A stretch of 64,000 nucleotides of DNA from JAWLAT01 sp041395325 (GTDB taxonomy: Bacteria > Pseudomonadota > Gammaproteobacteria > Xanthomonadales > SZUA-5), in contig JAWLAT010000025.1 in NCBI GenBank assembly GCA_041395325.1, forward strand, positions 1-64,000, written 5' to 3'. Each line of letters starts with the position of its first letter. The stretch's first letter is position 1. Shown here piece after piece: positions 53,920 to 62,182 of this stretch. The notes under the pieces were generated by a model, which saw only the letters and a list, made by a program, of their open reading frames with translations, was not told where the DNA came from and did no database searches. Made by a program: the position numbers and the translations under genes.

Positions 53920-55263
53920 TCAGAACATCCCGGGGGCAGCCTGCGCGGCCACCACGGCATGAGCCAGCCCCTTGACCCGGGCATCGCGGAAGGCGTCATC
54001 GAGCACACCACCGGCGCTGTCGGCGAAGTTGGCCGAGTTCATCACCAGCGTGGCGATGTAGCCGCCCGGCAACGACCGAACTTCAGCGCGCGTGCCGGAC
54101 CACTGACCGTTGTGACTCCAGGTGCGGCCAATGTCCCAGTCACTCTTCCACCAGCCCAGGCTGTCGCTGTAACCCGCCTCCATCAGCGCATAGTCCTCGC
54201 GCAGCAACAGGTTCTCGGTGTGCTTGAGCTGGAACAGCAGCTTGCGCATCTGGGCACTGCTCAGAATCCAGGCGCCGGCCGCGCAGGTGTGATTCTGGTC
54301 ATGCGGCAGCGTCCCACTGCTGTCGCTGGCATCGTCGTACCAGCGGATGTAGTTGCCGTTGGGCTGGGCGGTGGAGATCTCCGCCATGTTGCACGACCCG
54401 CTGATCCCGATCGGCGCGTACAGCTGCGTGTTGACCAGACCCCGGTAGCTGTTGTTGGTGGCCATCTGGATGAAGGCATCGTAGTCGGCCGTGTTGTAGC
54501 CCGCCGCCTGCGACTCGAAGACCTGCATCGTCACCGGCGCCGCCATGTAGGCCAGCATGATCTGGAACAGGCCCTGCGACATGTTGGCGTAGGAACGGCT
54601 GCCCACCGTGGGCGGCGCCGCGGTCGGTGGTTGGTTGGCCGCCGCACAGTTGGCCGCATCACCATCGAGCAGGCGCTGCTTGATGGTTCGTCCACCGCAG
54701 GAGGAATGCCGGAAGCCGCCTCGGTGCTGCAACATCATGCGCAGCGTGACCGGGCCCGAACCGGACTCGCCATTGGCAAATCGTGGATGCAGTTGCGAGC
54801 GCCAGCGATACGGCAGGTGATTGACGATGGGGTCGTCCAGATCGACGTTGAACTGGCGTGCGACCTTGATCGCCGCCGCGGTGGTGATCAGCTTGCTCAC
54901 GCTGCCCCACGGCGTCTGGGTACCGACATCGAAGGCCCGCTGGCCACCGGGGTCACAAAGGGTTCTGGCCTGCCCCTGCTCGATCTCGACGACGATCTCG
55001 CCGCGGGCGTTGGTCAGGGTGGCCACATAGCCCTTGACCTGCGAATCGGCCATCCCCAACACCACCTCGTCCACAAAGGTGCTGGTGTGGATGCCCGGAC
55101 TGGCCTGCTCGACCAGATCCGGGTTGTAGCTGACCTGATTGCAGGGACCGGCTGTGGCCAGCTGTGCGCCACCAGCCAAGGCCAGGACCAGCACACTGCC
55201 CAACGATCGGCGCAGCACCCCGCGCTGGGGTGGCGCCGCCACCCCGTGTGCAAATCGGTTCAT
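53920..55263 (-). CDS. Secreted serine hydrolase of the beta-lactamase/DD-peptidase family
   Basis: 447 residues. Signal peptide with core LGSVLVLALAGGAQLATAG. The penicillin-binding-type triad is seen: Ser121-Val-Ser-Lys124 (SVSK), Tyr225-Ala-Asn227 (YAN) and a His384-Asn-Gly (HNG) motif near the end, as in class C beta-lactamases and D-aminopeptidases. Several cysteines suggest disulfides. The gene is on the minus strand and follows the small secreted protein gene at 18 bases, so they are probably co-transcribed. Beta-lactam hydrolysis is possible but not shown; peptidoglycan or ester hydrolysis is equally likely. Confidence 0.88.
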   Translation of the reverse strand: MNRFAHGVAAPPQRGVLRRSLGSVLVLALAGGAQLATAGPCNQVSYNPDLVEQASPGIHTSTFVDEVVLGMADSQVKGYVATLTNARGEIVVEIEQGQARTLCDPGGQRAFDVGTQTPWGSVSKLITTAAAIKVARQFNVDLDDPIVNHLPYRWRSQLHPRFANGESGSGPVTLRMMLQHRGGFRHSSCGGRTIKQRLLDGDAANCAAANQPPTAAPPTVGSRSYANMSQGLFQIMLAYMAAPVTMQVFESQAAGYNTADYDAFIQMATNNSYRGLVNTQLYAPIGISGSCNMAEISTAQPNGNYIRWYDDASDSSGTLPHDQNHTCAAGAWILSSAQMRKLLFQLKHTENLLLREDYALMEAGYSDSLGWWKSDWDIGRTWSHNGQWSGTRAEVRSLPGGYIATLVMNSANFADSAGGVLDDAFRDARVKGLAHAVVAAQAAPGMF

Positions 55264-55281
55264 GGGATTCTGCTCCAGTGC

Positions 55282-55635
55282 TTACTTCAGGCGGATCCAG
55301 CGCAGTTGCTGAATGTTGCCGATGCAGAAGGCCTCGGCGGAGACGGCAATGTTGGCGCCGGACGATTGCGCCAGCAGCGCCATCGAGTAGGCCTGCTTGC
55401 CGGCATCGGTGGTGCCGTCGAAGGTCAGCGACCAGGTTCCGTCGGTGGCGCAGCCGGGACGGGTCATGTCGCCATGGCCGGACAGCCGCAGCACCACGTC
55501 GCCGTTGTAGGCACCGCCGACGGCGATCTGGGTGATCTTCTGGTTGTCGTAGATCGTGGCCGCCGAGGCCGGCACGGCGGCGATGGCGGACACGCTGATC
55601 AGTGCGGCACAGAGGTTGCGGATCGAGTGGTTCAT
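55282..55635 (-). CDS. Small secreted protein, function unknown
   Basis: 117 residues with a signal peptide (MNHSIRNLCAALISVSAIAAVPASAA). The mature 91 residues contain two cysteines (Cys62 in PGCATDG and Cys104 in AFCIGN), suggesting one disulfide, and the pattern GTWSLTFDGTTDAGKQAYSMALLAQSSGANIAVSAEAFC. Similar small secreted proteins with a Trp, then GK..Y..LLAA..G..V..., then C, occur in many bacteria, and resemble OB-fold toxin B subunits; this is a weak match. ATG 55635 has AGGA upstream. It is the first gene of a unit with the serine hydrolase. Confidence 0.7.
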   Translation of the reverse strand: MNHSIRNLCAALISVSAIAAVPASAATIYDNQKITQIAVGGAYNGDVVLRLSGHGDMTRPGCATDGTWSLTFDGTTDAGKQAYSMALLAQSSGANIAVSAEAFCIGNIQQLRWIRLK

Positions 55636-55759
55636 GAGCTTGGTCCTGTCGTATTGGGTTGAGGTTGAAGGCGCCAACGTTGCGCGTTCAGCGACAGGTA
55701 CGCGGCGCCCACGGCGGAACGACAGGCCTCGTCGACGCCAGCACAAACGACATCGGAAA

Positions 55760-55777
55760 CTGCCAGATCGTTGGCAG
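55760..55777. repeat. Inverted repeat between the small secreted protein and the antiporter gene
   Basis: CTGCCA, six-base spacer GATCGT, TGGCAG in the divergent promoter region. It may be an operator for either gene. The antiporter gene also has a possible -10 TAGGGT (55833-55838) ending eight bases before its ATG. Confidence 0.35.
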
Positions 55778-55845
55778 ATCCAGCTCAGCCCCGCCGCATT
55801 CAGCTCCGTTCAGTGAGCGCCAGGCGACCGTGCTAGGGTCCTGGC

Positions 55846-57528
55846 ATGCCGCATCACATCCCCCTGATCACCACCCTCGCTGCCGCACTGGGTCTGGCCC
55901 TGCTGCTGGGTTTCGTCGCCGTCCGTTTGCGTTTGCCGGCGCTGGTTGGTTACCTGCTGGCCGGCACGATCATCGGGCCGCACACACCCGGCTTCGTGGC
56001 CGATCTGGCGCTGTCGATGGAACTGGCCGAGATCGGCGTGATGCTGCTGATGTTCGGCGTGGGCCTGCACTTCTCGCTGAGCGATCTGCACTCGGTTCGC
56101 CGCGTCGCCGCACCGGGCGCCTTGCTACAGATGACCGTGGCGACTTGCCTGGGTCTGCTGCTGGCAATGTGGTGGGGCTGGAGCGTCGGCGCCGGTCTGG
56201 TGTTTGGACTCAGTCTGTCGGTGGCCAGCACCGTGGTGCTGCTGCGCGCGTTGGAAGACCGGCAACAACTCGACAGTCCCAATGGCCGCATTGCGGTGGG
56301 CTGGTTGCTGGTCGAGGATCTGGCCATGGTGCTGGTGCTGGTGCTGCTGCCGGCGCTGTCCGGCTGGCTGGGGGGCAGCGGCAGCACCGATACCGGCGCG
56401 CTGCTGTGGCAACTGGGCACCACGCTGCTGGAAGTGGCGGCTTTCGTGGCGCTGATGCTGATTGTCGGCAAGCGCCTGTTCCCGTGGCTGCTGTGGCAGG
56501 TCGCCCGCACCGGTTCACGGGAGCTGTTCACGCTGTGCGTGATCGCCGCTGCAGTGGGCATCGCCTACGGCTCGGCCGCGCTGTTCAGCGTCTCCTTCGC
56601 CCTCGGCGCCTTCTTCGCCGGCATGGTGCTGCGCGAATCGGCGCTGAGCCACCGCGCCGCCGAGGAATCCCTGCCGCTGCGCGACGCCTTCGCGGTGCTG
56701 TTCTTCGTCTCGGTCGGAATGCTGTTCGATCCGGCCATCCTGTGGCAGGAGCCGCTGCGCGTGTTGCTGGTCGTGCTGGTGATCATGCTGGGCAAGACCC
56801 TGGCCGCCTTCGCACTGGTGCGAATGCTGGGCTATCCGCTGCACAGCGCGCTGACGGTGTCGATCAGCCTGGCGCAGATCGGCGAGTTCTCCTTCATCCT
56901 GGTCGGTTTGGGCAGCAGTCTGGGTCTGCTGCCGGCGCAGGCGCAGAGCCTGATCCTGGCGGGCGCGATGCTGTCGATTGCCTTCAATCCACTGCTGTTT
57001 GCGCTGGCCGAGCCCTGGCGACAACGCGCGTTGGCGCGCACGGAGATGCGCAACGCGGACTCGCTGCCCGATCCGCTAAGTGTGCTGCCCGATGGCACCG
57101 ACCCGAACCGTTTGCAGGGGCATGTCGTGCTGCTCGGCTACGGCGAATTGGGTCGCGCGCTGCACCTCGCCCTGGCGTCGAAGCATGCGACGGTGATCGC
57201 CGAAATCGACCGCGATCATGTCGAAACTCTGCGCGCTGCTGGGCAGGCGGCGGTGTGGGGTGATGCCGCGGAGGATGCGGTGCTGGTGCAGACCCACGTG
57301 GCCCGTGCCCGCGCACTGGTGCTGACCTTTGGCGACCCGCTCAAGGCGGCGCGCATCGCCGAAGTGGCACGCATGCTCAACCCTGGCGTGCAGTTGCTGG
57401 CGTGTGCAGACTCGACCGAGGCAGCCCAGGCACTGCGTGAGGCCGGCTTCGATCAGGTCATCGAAGCGCGCGCTTGCCAGGTCGAGGCGGTGCGCCTGGC
57501 CCTGCAGGCACAGGCGCGAGCGGACTAG
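55846..57528 (+). CDS. Monovalent cation:proton antiporter-2 (KefB/YbaL-like)
   Basis: 560 residues. The N-terminal 390 residues form about twelve membrane helices of the CPA2 family (LPALVGYLLAGTIIGPHTPG, SLSVASTVVLLRALEDR, ALGAFFAGMVLRESALSHRAAEESLPLRDAFAVLFFVSVGMLFD). A cytoplasmic RCK_N/TrkA-N domain follows (about 415-540, HVVLLGYGELGRALHLALASKHATVIAEIDRDHVETLR). It exchanges K+ or Na+ for H+, gated by NAD(H) or glutathione adducts in KefB/C. Its end lies within four bases of the SRPBCC gene stop, a convergent overlap. A KefF/KefG partner is not seen. The start is ATG 55846. Confidence 0.92.
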   Translation: MPHHIPLITTLAAALGLALLLGFVAVRLRLPALVGYLLAGTIIGPHTPGFVADLALSMELAEIGVMLLMFGVGLHFSLSDLHSVRRVAAPGALLQMTVATCLGLLLAMWWGWSVGAGLVFGLSLSVASTVVLLRALEDRQQLDSPNGRIAVGWLLVEDLAMVLVLVLLPALSGWLGGSGSTDTGALLWQLGTTLLEVAAFVALMLIVGKRLFPWLLWQVARTGSRELFTLCVIAAAVGIAYGSAALFSVSFALGAFFAGMVLRESALSHRAAEESLPLRDAFAVLFFVSVGMLFDPAILWQEPLRVLLVVLVIMLGKTLAAFALVRMLGYPLHSALTVSISLAQIGEFSFILVGLGSSLGLLPAQAQSLILAGAMLSIAFNPLLFALAEPWRQRALARTEMRNADSLPDPLSVLPDGTDPNRLQGHVVLLGYGELGRALHLALASKHATVIAEIDRDHVETLRAAGQAAVWGDAAEDAVLVQTHVARARALVLTFGDPLKAARIAEVARMLNPGVQLLACADSTEAAQALREAGFDQVIEARACQVEAVRLALQAQARAD

Positions 57529-57974
57529 GCGCCCTCGCAGATCGCCTTCAATTTGCTCAGCGCCTGCGGCCAGGTGCGCTGCATGTAGGCCTCGTACTCG
57601 TCGGCAATGTCCTGATCGATGCGCAACAGCGTGCCGTCCGGTACCGCCTGGAAGCTGTAGTTCTCGTAGGCCGGTGCCCAGGCGCGGATGGCCTCGCTGG
57701 TGGTGTCCTCGACGCCCTGGTCGTTGATGAAGCCCAGATGGCGAATCGAGATGTAGGCATTGGGCCGCAGCTCGGCAATCTCAGACACCATGCCGCTGCC
57801 GCTGGGCGAGAGAAAGCGGATCGGCTGGCCCTCACGCCACTCGCCCCGGAAATACGATCCCTCGCAGAAAGGCCTCGTCCATTCGCGATAGCCGGCATCG
57901 TCGATCATCGTCGCAAAGACCCGCTCCACCGGCGCGGCAATGACGGTTTCGAACTGCAGACGCTTGTTGCCCAT
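57525..57974 (-). CDS. SRPBCC (AHSA1-like) family protein
   Basis: 149 residues of the START/Bet v1-like fold. Seen: FETVIAAPVERVFATMIDDAGYREWTRPFCEGSYFRGEWREGQPIRF, then a strand set to RPNAYISIRHLGF, and the C-terminal helix PQALSKLKAICEGA. Members bind hydrophobic ligands or act as co-chaperone-like stress proteins; the function here is unknown. ATG 57974 fits the family. It converges on the antiporter gene, overlapping by four bases, and is preceded upstream by the next membrane protein on the same strand, 69 bases away. Confidence 0.82.
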   Translation of the reverse strand: MGNKRLQFETVIAAPVERVFATMIDDAGYREWTRPFCEGSYFRGEWREGQPIRFLSPSGSGMVSEIAELRPNAYISIRHLGFINDQGVEDTTSEAIRAWAPAYENYSFQAVPDGTLLRIDQDIADEYEAYMQRTWPQALSKLKAICEGA

Positions 57975-58043
57975 GGTGGCTCCTCAGATGCGACGGATGG
58001 ATCTCCGAGGCGTTGCTCGGATGCCGGAATGTCGGTCAGGCCA

Positions 58044-58613
58044 TCATGCGGCACTCGGCCACAACCAGCCGTAGCAGCCCGCAATGACCAGCGCGTAGAT
58101 CAGCCCATCGAGCAGATAGCGCGCCGAGGTGGCCCATGGATGGCCATACCAGATGCTGTAGGGAATGACCGCCCAGCCGAAGGCGAGGAAACCAACCACG
58201 GCAACGAAATGGAAGACCACCAGGTAGGAGGCGCCGGGCGGCAAGGCCAGCGTGGCGCAGAAGCCAACCAGCGCCGTGCCGAACAGAAAGTACAGAATCT
58301 GCTGCAGCATCAGCTTGCCCATCGGCGGCAGGCCCGGACGCATCACCGTGACCACGGCAACCGGCCCGTCGCGGAAGCGCTGCTGCAACGCGGGATCGCC
58401 CATCTGTTTCATGTCCGAGCAATGCGGCAGCGTGTGGATGCCGGGACTGGGTCGGCCCGCTGCAATCGCGGCGGCCACCTCGGCTTCATTGGGCAGCGCC
58501 CGATAGTCGGCGTTGTGGTACTTCAGCAGCATATGGATCAGCGCACTGGCCACCCAGGCCAGCAGGGTGCCGAGCAGGATCGGCGCCCACAGCGACAGCA
58601 GACTCACCCCCAT
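58044..58613 (-). CDS. Conserved-looking membrane protein, function unknown
   Basis: 189 residues from ATG 58613, which has GGGGAG at good distance; an upstream GTG has none. Four or five predicted helices (about 6-30, 98-122, 125-150, 160-184). The loop near residues 40-75 holds LPNEAEVAAAIAAGRPSPGIHTLPHCSDMKQMGDPA, whose HTLPHC with His and Cys may bind a metal. The family is not recognised. It lies upstream of the SRPBCC gene on the same strand (69-base gap), so they may be co-expressed. Confidence 0.6.
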   Translation of the reverse strand: MGVSLLSLWAPILLGTLLAWVASALIHMLLKYHNADYRALPNEAEVAAAIAAGRPSPGIHTLPHCSDMKQMGDPALQQRFRDGPVAVVTVMRPGLPPMGKLMLQQILYFLFGTALVGFCATLALPPGASYLVVFHFVAVVGFLAFGWAVIPYSIWYGHPWATSARYLLDGLIYALVIAGCYGWLWPSAA

Positions 58614-58823
58614 GACACGCACTCCCCAGAACGTGATGGGCAGAGCATCGACCGCTGCAATATTCCATGCAAGTCGGCCGGGCGATGGGATTGACCATTT
58701 CGGAATCGGTTCGCAGCGAAGCTACCGGCCCCACCCAAGCGCTGACATTCCCTTGTTCACTGCCAATGGCGTGCGCTGGTGAACTTCGCTAGCCTGCCTG
58801 CAACTGAAACGGGATGCCGAGCG

Positions 58824-59672
58824 ATGCGATCTGTCATCGCGGCGCTGCTGTGGCTGTCGATGCCGGCGTTGGCCTGCGAGCGGATTGAAGCGAGCCTGCG
58901 TGTGCATATGGCCAGCGCCGGAGCGCTGGCCCATGCCGAGATCCTGTCGGCAGATCCAGTCGAAGCGCCGCAGCAAACGCCAGGTCAAGCACCGATCGAG
59001 GTCGTTCAGCACGCGCTGGGACTGGTGCGTGAACGCATCTATGGCGAACTCCCCGAGCTTCGCCGATTGTCACTGCGCAGGGTGTTGAAGCCGGACCCCG
59101 GGTTCGACACCTGCGAGGTCCAACCTGCACCATTGCGGCCTGGCGAGTGGTGCTATGCGGCAGCTGGCAACCGTGACACGAACGGTTTCGCTTGTCTCAA
59201 CCAGCTGCCGGGGACAGCCGAACAGATTCGGCACATCGGGCGAGAACTTGATGCTCGCGCCAACATGAGTGCGGGTGATTGGGACGACATGCTCGCTCCG
59301 TTGATCGACAGACTGGTCCAGGTTGCCGGAACCGACGCCCGGCACTGCCAAGCGCTGCTGCAGATCGAGTCCGACAGGCCAGTCAAGCTTCGGCAGACCT
59401 ACGCCAAACCCTTCCGCTGCCTGAACCAAGGCAGAGAATTCATCGACGAGCCCTTCTGGTTTGTGGTGGAGAACCTCTGGTCGATGCGCCCCGAGTTGCT
59501 GGCTGGCGCCAGAGCAAAAGGCGGTGCCATGGCGACGTGGTCTGTCCCGCTGGATACCCTGGCCAATGGTGCATTGAGCCTCAACCCCAAGGCCATCCAA
59601 CCCATCGATTGTGTCGCGCTCGCCAGTCGGATGGATGGCTCGCAGCAACCCGAATTGTGTCGCACACCGTGA
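58824..59672 (+). CDS. Secreted cysteine-rich protein, TIMP/NTR-like family member 1
   Basis: 282 residues from ATG 58824. Signal peptide MRSVIAALLWLSMPALAC; Cys18 is just after the cleavage region. The mature part has about nine cysteines. It is clearly related to the genes at 59669 and 61301: shared blocks are E.SLRV, PGQ, QHA.G.V.ER.YG, DW..LLAPL, and the C-terminal W.V.L.....G.L.LNP.AI..I.C. The N-terminal half, with Cys near the mature start and a C..G..CY pattern, resembles the netrin/TIMP-like OB-fold; this is inferred. Its stop overlaps the next gene (GTGA), a coupled pair. Confidence 0.75.
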   Translation: MRSVIAALLWLSMPALACERIEASLRVHMASAGALAHAEILSADPVEAPQQTPGQAPIEVVQHALGLVRERIYGELPELRRLSLRRVLKPDPGFDTCEVQPAPLRPGEWCYAAAGNRDTNGFACLNQLPGTAEQIRHIGRELDARANMSAGDWDDMLAPLIDRLVQVAGTDARHCQALLQIESDRPVKLRQTYAKPFRCLNQGREFIDEPFWFVVENLWSMRPELLAGARAKGGAMATWSVPLDTLANGALSLNPKAIQPIDCVALASRMDGSQQPELCRTP

Positions 59673-60547
59673 GCGGACGCCTGGGTGCAATCGCGCTGGC
59701 GGTGGTGGTGACCACATTCACCGCACGGGTCCATGCCTGCAGCTGTGACCCACCCAGCCTGCGGCAGCTGATGGCTTCATTCGATACCGTCGCGGAGATC
59801 GAGATCGGCGAACTGACAAGTTCGGCACACGCAACATCGGATCTGGCGCTGCTGGGAACGCAGCCGCAATCCCAGAGCGGAATTGCGATCGTTCGCCAGC
59901 GCCATGGACTTCGCGAAGTAGTGGTCGGTCAGCGCTTGCCGCTGACGCACGCCTACGGCAACGGCGACAGCTGTGGCATCGGCGCGCTGGTTGCGGGAGA
60001 ACGCTGGCTGGTGCCCATTGCACATGGGCGGATTGCTGCGCGATTCGAGCAGTGCTCGCCAGCGCGTCGGTTCGAGGCGGATGCCGACGGCATCATCGAC
60101 GCTCTGGGGCAGGAATTCGCCGTGCGCCGCCTGATGCAACCGGCCGATTGGTCGGCCCTGATGCAACCCCTGATCGACCGCCTGCAGCCCTCCGATGGAC
60201 AGCGCGATGGCTGTGTGGCACGGATCGATGGCAGCCCTGCAGCAGACGCGATCCCCTTTGGCCGCTTCACGCTGGGGGCCCGTGAATGCGCCCAGCGCTG
60301 GCTGGACCTTGGGGACGGCGGCTGGCTGGTCGCCGAAGATGTGCGCGCCGAATCGCCGACCTGGTATGGCGCGGCCATCGGCCGCAAGCGGCCCACGGTG
60401 GTTTTCGTCGTGACGTTGACGGTGCAGGCCAGACAACTACGGCTTGATCCCCAAACGATCGACCGAGCGCCATGCGCCACGATGGCGAACGGGTTGCGAC
60501 TGGACCAAGAGGCCTTCTGTCGCCGTGCCGATACCGTGGTCGACTGA
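59669..60547 (+). CDS. Secreted cysteine-rich protein, TIMP/NTR-like family member 2
   Basis: 292 residues from GTG 59669, which shares GTGA with the stop of the preceding gene. Signal peptide GRLGAIALAVVVTTFTARVHA, then CSCDPPSLRQLMASFDTVAEIEIGEL: a Cys-X-Cys start followed by a strand is the typical opening of TIMP/NTR OB-folds, as is DSCGIGALVAGERWLVPIAHG with the following EQCSPARRF. The C-terminal half shares DW..LM.PLIDRL and LRLDPQTIDRAPCAT with its neighbours. It is more diverged from the other two than they are from each other, lacking the WCY/RCY cysteine. No enzyme motif is seen; an extracellular binding or inhibitor role is possible. Confidence 0.75.
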   Translation: MSGRLGAIALAVVVTTFTARVHACSCDPPSLRQLMASFDTVAEIEIGELTSSAHATSDLALLGTQPQSQSGIAIVRQRHGLREVVVGQRLPLTHAYGNGDSCGIGALVAGERWLVPIAHGRIAARFEQCSPARRFEADADGIIDALGQEFAVRRLMQPADWSALMQPLIDRLQPSDGQRDGCVARIDGSPAADAIPFGRFTLGARECAQRWLDLGDGGWLVAEDVRAESPTWYGAAIGRKRPTVVFVVTLTVQARQLRLDPQTIDRAPCATMANGLRLDQEAFCRRADTVVD

Positions 60548-60630
60548 TTCATCCAGGGCCGTTGGACGCGCGAGGTCAGCCGATCATCGGCCGAATGCAC
60601 GCCCGGCCCGGACTCGCGGAAGAGTCAGGG

Positions 60631-61200
60631 TCAAGCCCGGTCGGCCGGCTCTGCCAGCTGGGTCAGAAAGGCGGTGGGCACGCTCTCAGTCAGCCATACC
60701 CCGTTGTCCGAGCGGGTGAAGCGAAATCCCTGCACATGCATGGCCTGCGCGTTCACCTGCAGCAGCACCGGCTCACCGTGCCGACGGCCCACCCGCCACG
60801 CTGTCTCCGTGTCGGCCGACAGATGCACATGCTGGCGCGTCCGTGGCCGCAATCCCTCGGCCAGGATGGCCGGCAGATGACGGCGGGCAGTGCCGTGAAA
60901 CAGCACCGCGGGGGGCTCGCGATCGGGCAGTGCCAGATCGATCGTCACCGAATGCCCCTGAGCAGCACGGATCCGGTTACCGTCGGCATTGAGGCTGAAG
61001 CGCTGCTTGTCGTTGTCCCGTACGACCACCAGCAGATCGTCTCGCGACATGGCCTTGCCGGCGTCGGCCAGGCAGCGCAGCAGCTCTGCCACGTCCACCC
61101 AGCCTTGCGCATCCAGCGTCAGCCCAATGCTGTCGGGACGATGCCGCAGCACATAGCTGAGCAGTTTGCTGCGTTGTTGGACTTGTTGTGATGCCGCCAT
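60631..61200 (-). CDS. kptA: RNA 2'-phosphotransferase KptA/Tpt1
   Basis: 189 residues. Tpt1 enzymes remove an internal 2'-phosphate from RNA using NAD+, releasing ADP-ribose cyclic phosphate. Seen: RSKLLSYVLRHRPDSIGLTLDAQGWVDVAELL (winged helix), RIRAAQGHS, LFHGT, VHLSADTETA, and the C-terminal VQGFRFTRSDNGVWLT. The conserved Arg, His and Arg catalytic residues appear intact. Its bacterial target is unclear because bacteria lack the tRNA ligase pathway it serves in yeast. It is antisense-oriented between related secreted genes (59669 and 61301), so it may be an insertion. ATG 61200 is used. Confidence 0.92.
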   Translation of the reverse strand: MAASQQVQQRSKLLSYVLRHRPDSIGLTLDAQGWVDVAELLRCLADAGKAMSRDDLLVVVRDNDKQRFSLNADGNRIRAAQGHSVTIDLALPDREPPAVLFHGTARRHLPAILAEGLRPRTRQHVHLSADTETAWRVGRRHGEPVLLQVNAQAMHVQGFRFTRSDNGVWLTESVPTAFLTQLAEPADRA

Positions 61201-61300
61201 GGCATTAGGCGTAGCCCGATGAGAGTGCGTCCGTATAGCGCGGCCAGTGGGACTACGCTAGCGTGCCGGCGGACAAATCATTTCGCATCCACTGAGACCC

Positions 61301-62182
61301 ATGAGCCGAAGCCGTCCACGAGCGCTACCGCAGCTAGTTTTGCTGGCCACCACGATCCTGCTGTCCGGTCCAGCCTGCGCATGTTCCGAATTCGAATCCA
61401 GCCTGCGCGTTCGCCTTGACGCTGCCTTGGCCGTCGTCGAGGTCAGAATTGAGGCAGCCGATATGGTCACAGTGGCAGAGCAGCAGCCGGGCCAGTCGGC
61501 GCGCGTCGTCACGCAGCACGCTCGTGGGCGTGTCATCGAGCGGGTTTACGGTGACTGGCCACACGGCGATGAGGTGCCGCTCGAGCACGCCGTCGGCCGA
61601 ACGGACGCGAGCTCATGTTCGGGATCCAGCAGCTATCCGCTCAAGACCGGTGCGCGCTGCTACGTGATTCAGCACCCCGGGTATCAGCAGCATTGGGATT
61701 GCAGCGAAACCATCCTGCCTTTTTCCGATACCCAAGCCGAGCTGCGCGAATTGTCGCGCGAACTCACCGCCAGAGACGCCATGACTTCGGCGGACTGGAC
61801 AGCACTGCTGGCACCACTGACGGCGCTTGCGCAAGGGACCACGGGGGCCGAGGCACAGGGCTGCACACAAATCTTGCCGATCACCGATGAGCGAATCAAA
61901 AACCGCGAGCAAGCCCTGCTGGCGCACAGGATCTGTCTGCATCAGGCCAGGACCCGGCGGAGCAAGCCGGAGTGGTTCATCGTGGAGGACATGCAATCAC
62001 GGGAGCCCCGCCTGTATGCCTGGGCACGTGCAGATGACGGCGCGACGCGCAGTTGGACGGTCGAACTGACGGTGTCGGCGGAGGGGCACTTGATCCTGAA
62101 TCCGGATGCGATCGAGACCATTGGCTGCCGGGATCTGTCGAGGCGTCTGGACGCCTACGCCCACGAACTCTGCCCACTTTGA
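61301..62182 (+). CDS. Secreted cysteine-rich protein, TIMP/NTR-like family member 3
   Basis: 293 residues. Signal peptide (PQLVLLATTILLSGPACA) with the mature start ACSEFESSLRVRLDAALAVVEVRIEAAD. It aligns over its whole length with the gene at 58824: E.SLRV, PGQ, QHA.GRV.ERVYGDW, C.......L..G.RCY, REL.ARDAMTSADWTALLAPL, W.VEL...GHLILNPDAIETIGC and a terminal LC. About eight cysteines keep matching positions. The ATG 61301 has GAGACCC only loosely placed upstream. The next gene starts by TTG overlapping this stop. Function unknown; probably extracellular. Confidence 0.75.
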   Translation: MSRSRPRALPQLVLLATTILLSGPACACSEFESSLRVRLDAALAVVEVRIEAADMVTVAEQQPGQSARVVTQHARGRVIERVYGDWPHGDEVPLEHAVGRTDASSCSGSSSYPLKTGARCYVIQHPGYQQHWDCSETILPFSDTQAELRELSRELTARDAMTSADWTALLAPLTALAQGTTGAEAQGCTQILPITDERIKNREQALLAHRICLHQARTRRSKPEWFIVEDMQSREPRLYAWARADDGATRSWTVELTVSAEGHLILNPDAIETIGCRDLSRRLDAYAHELCPL

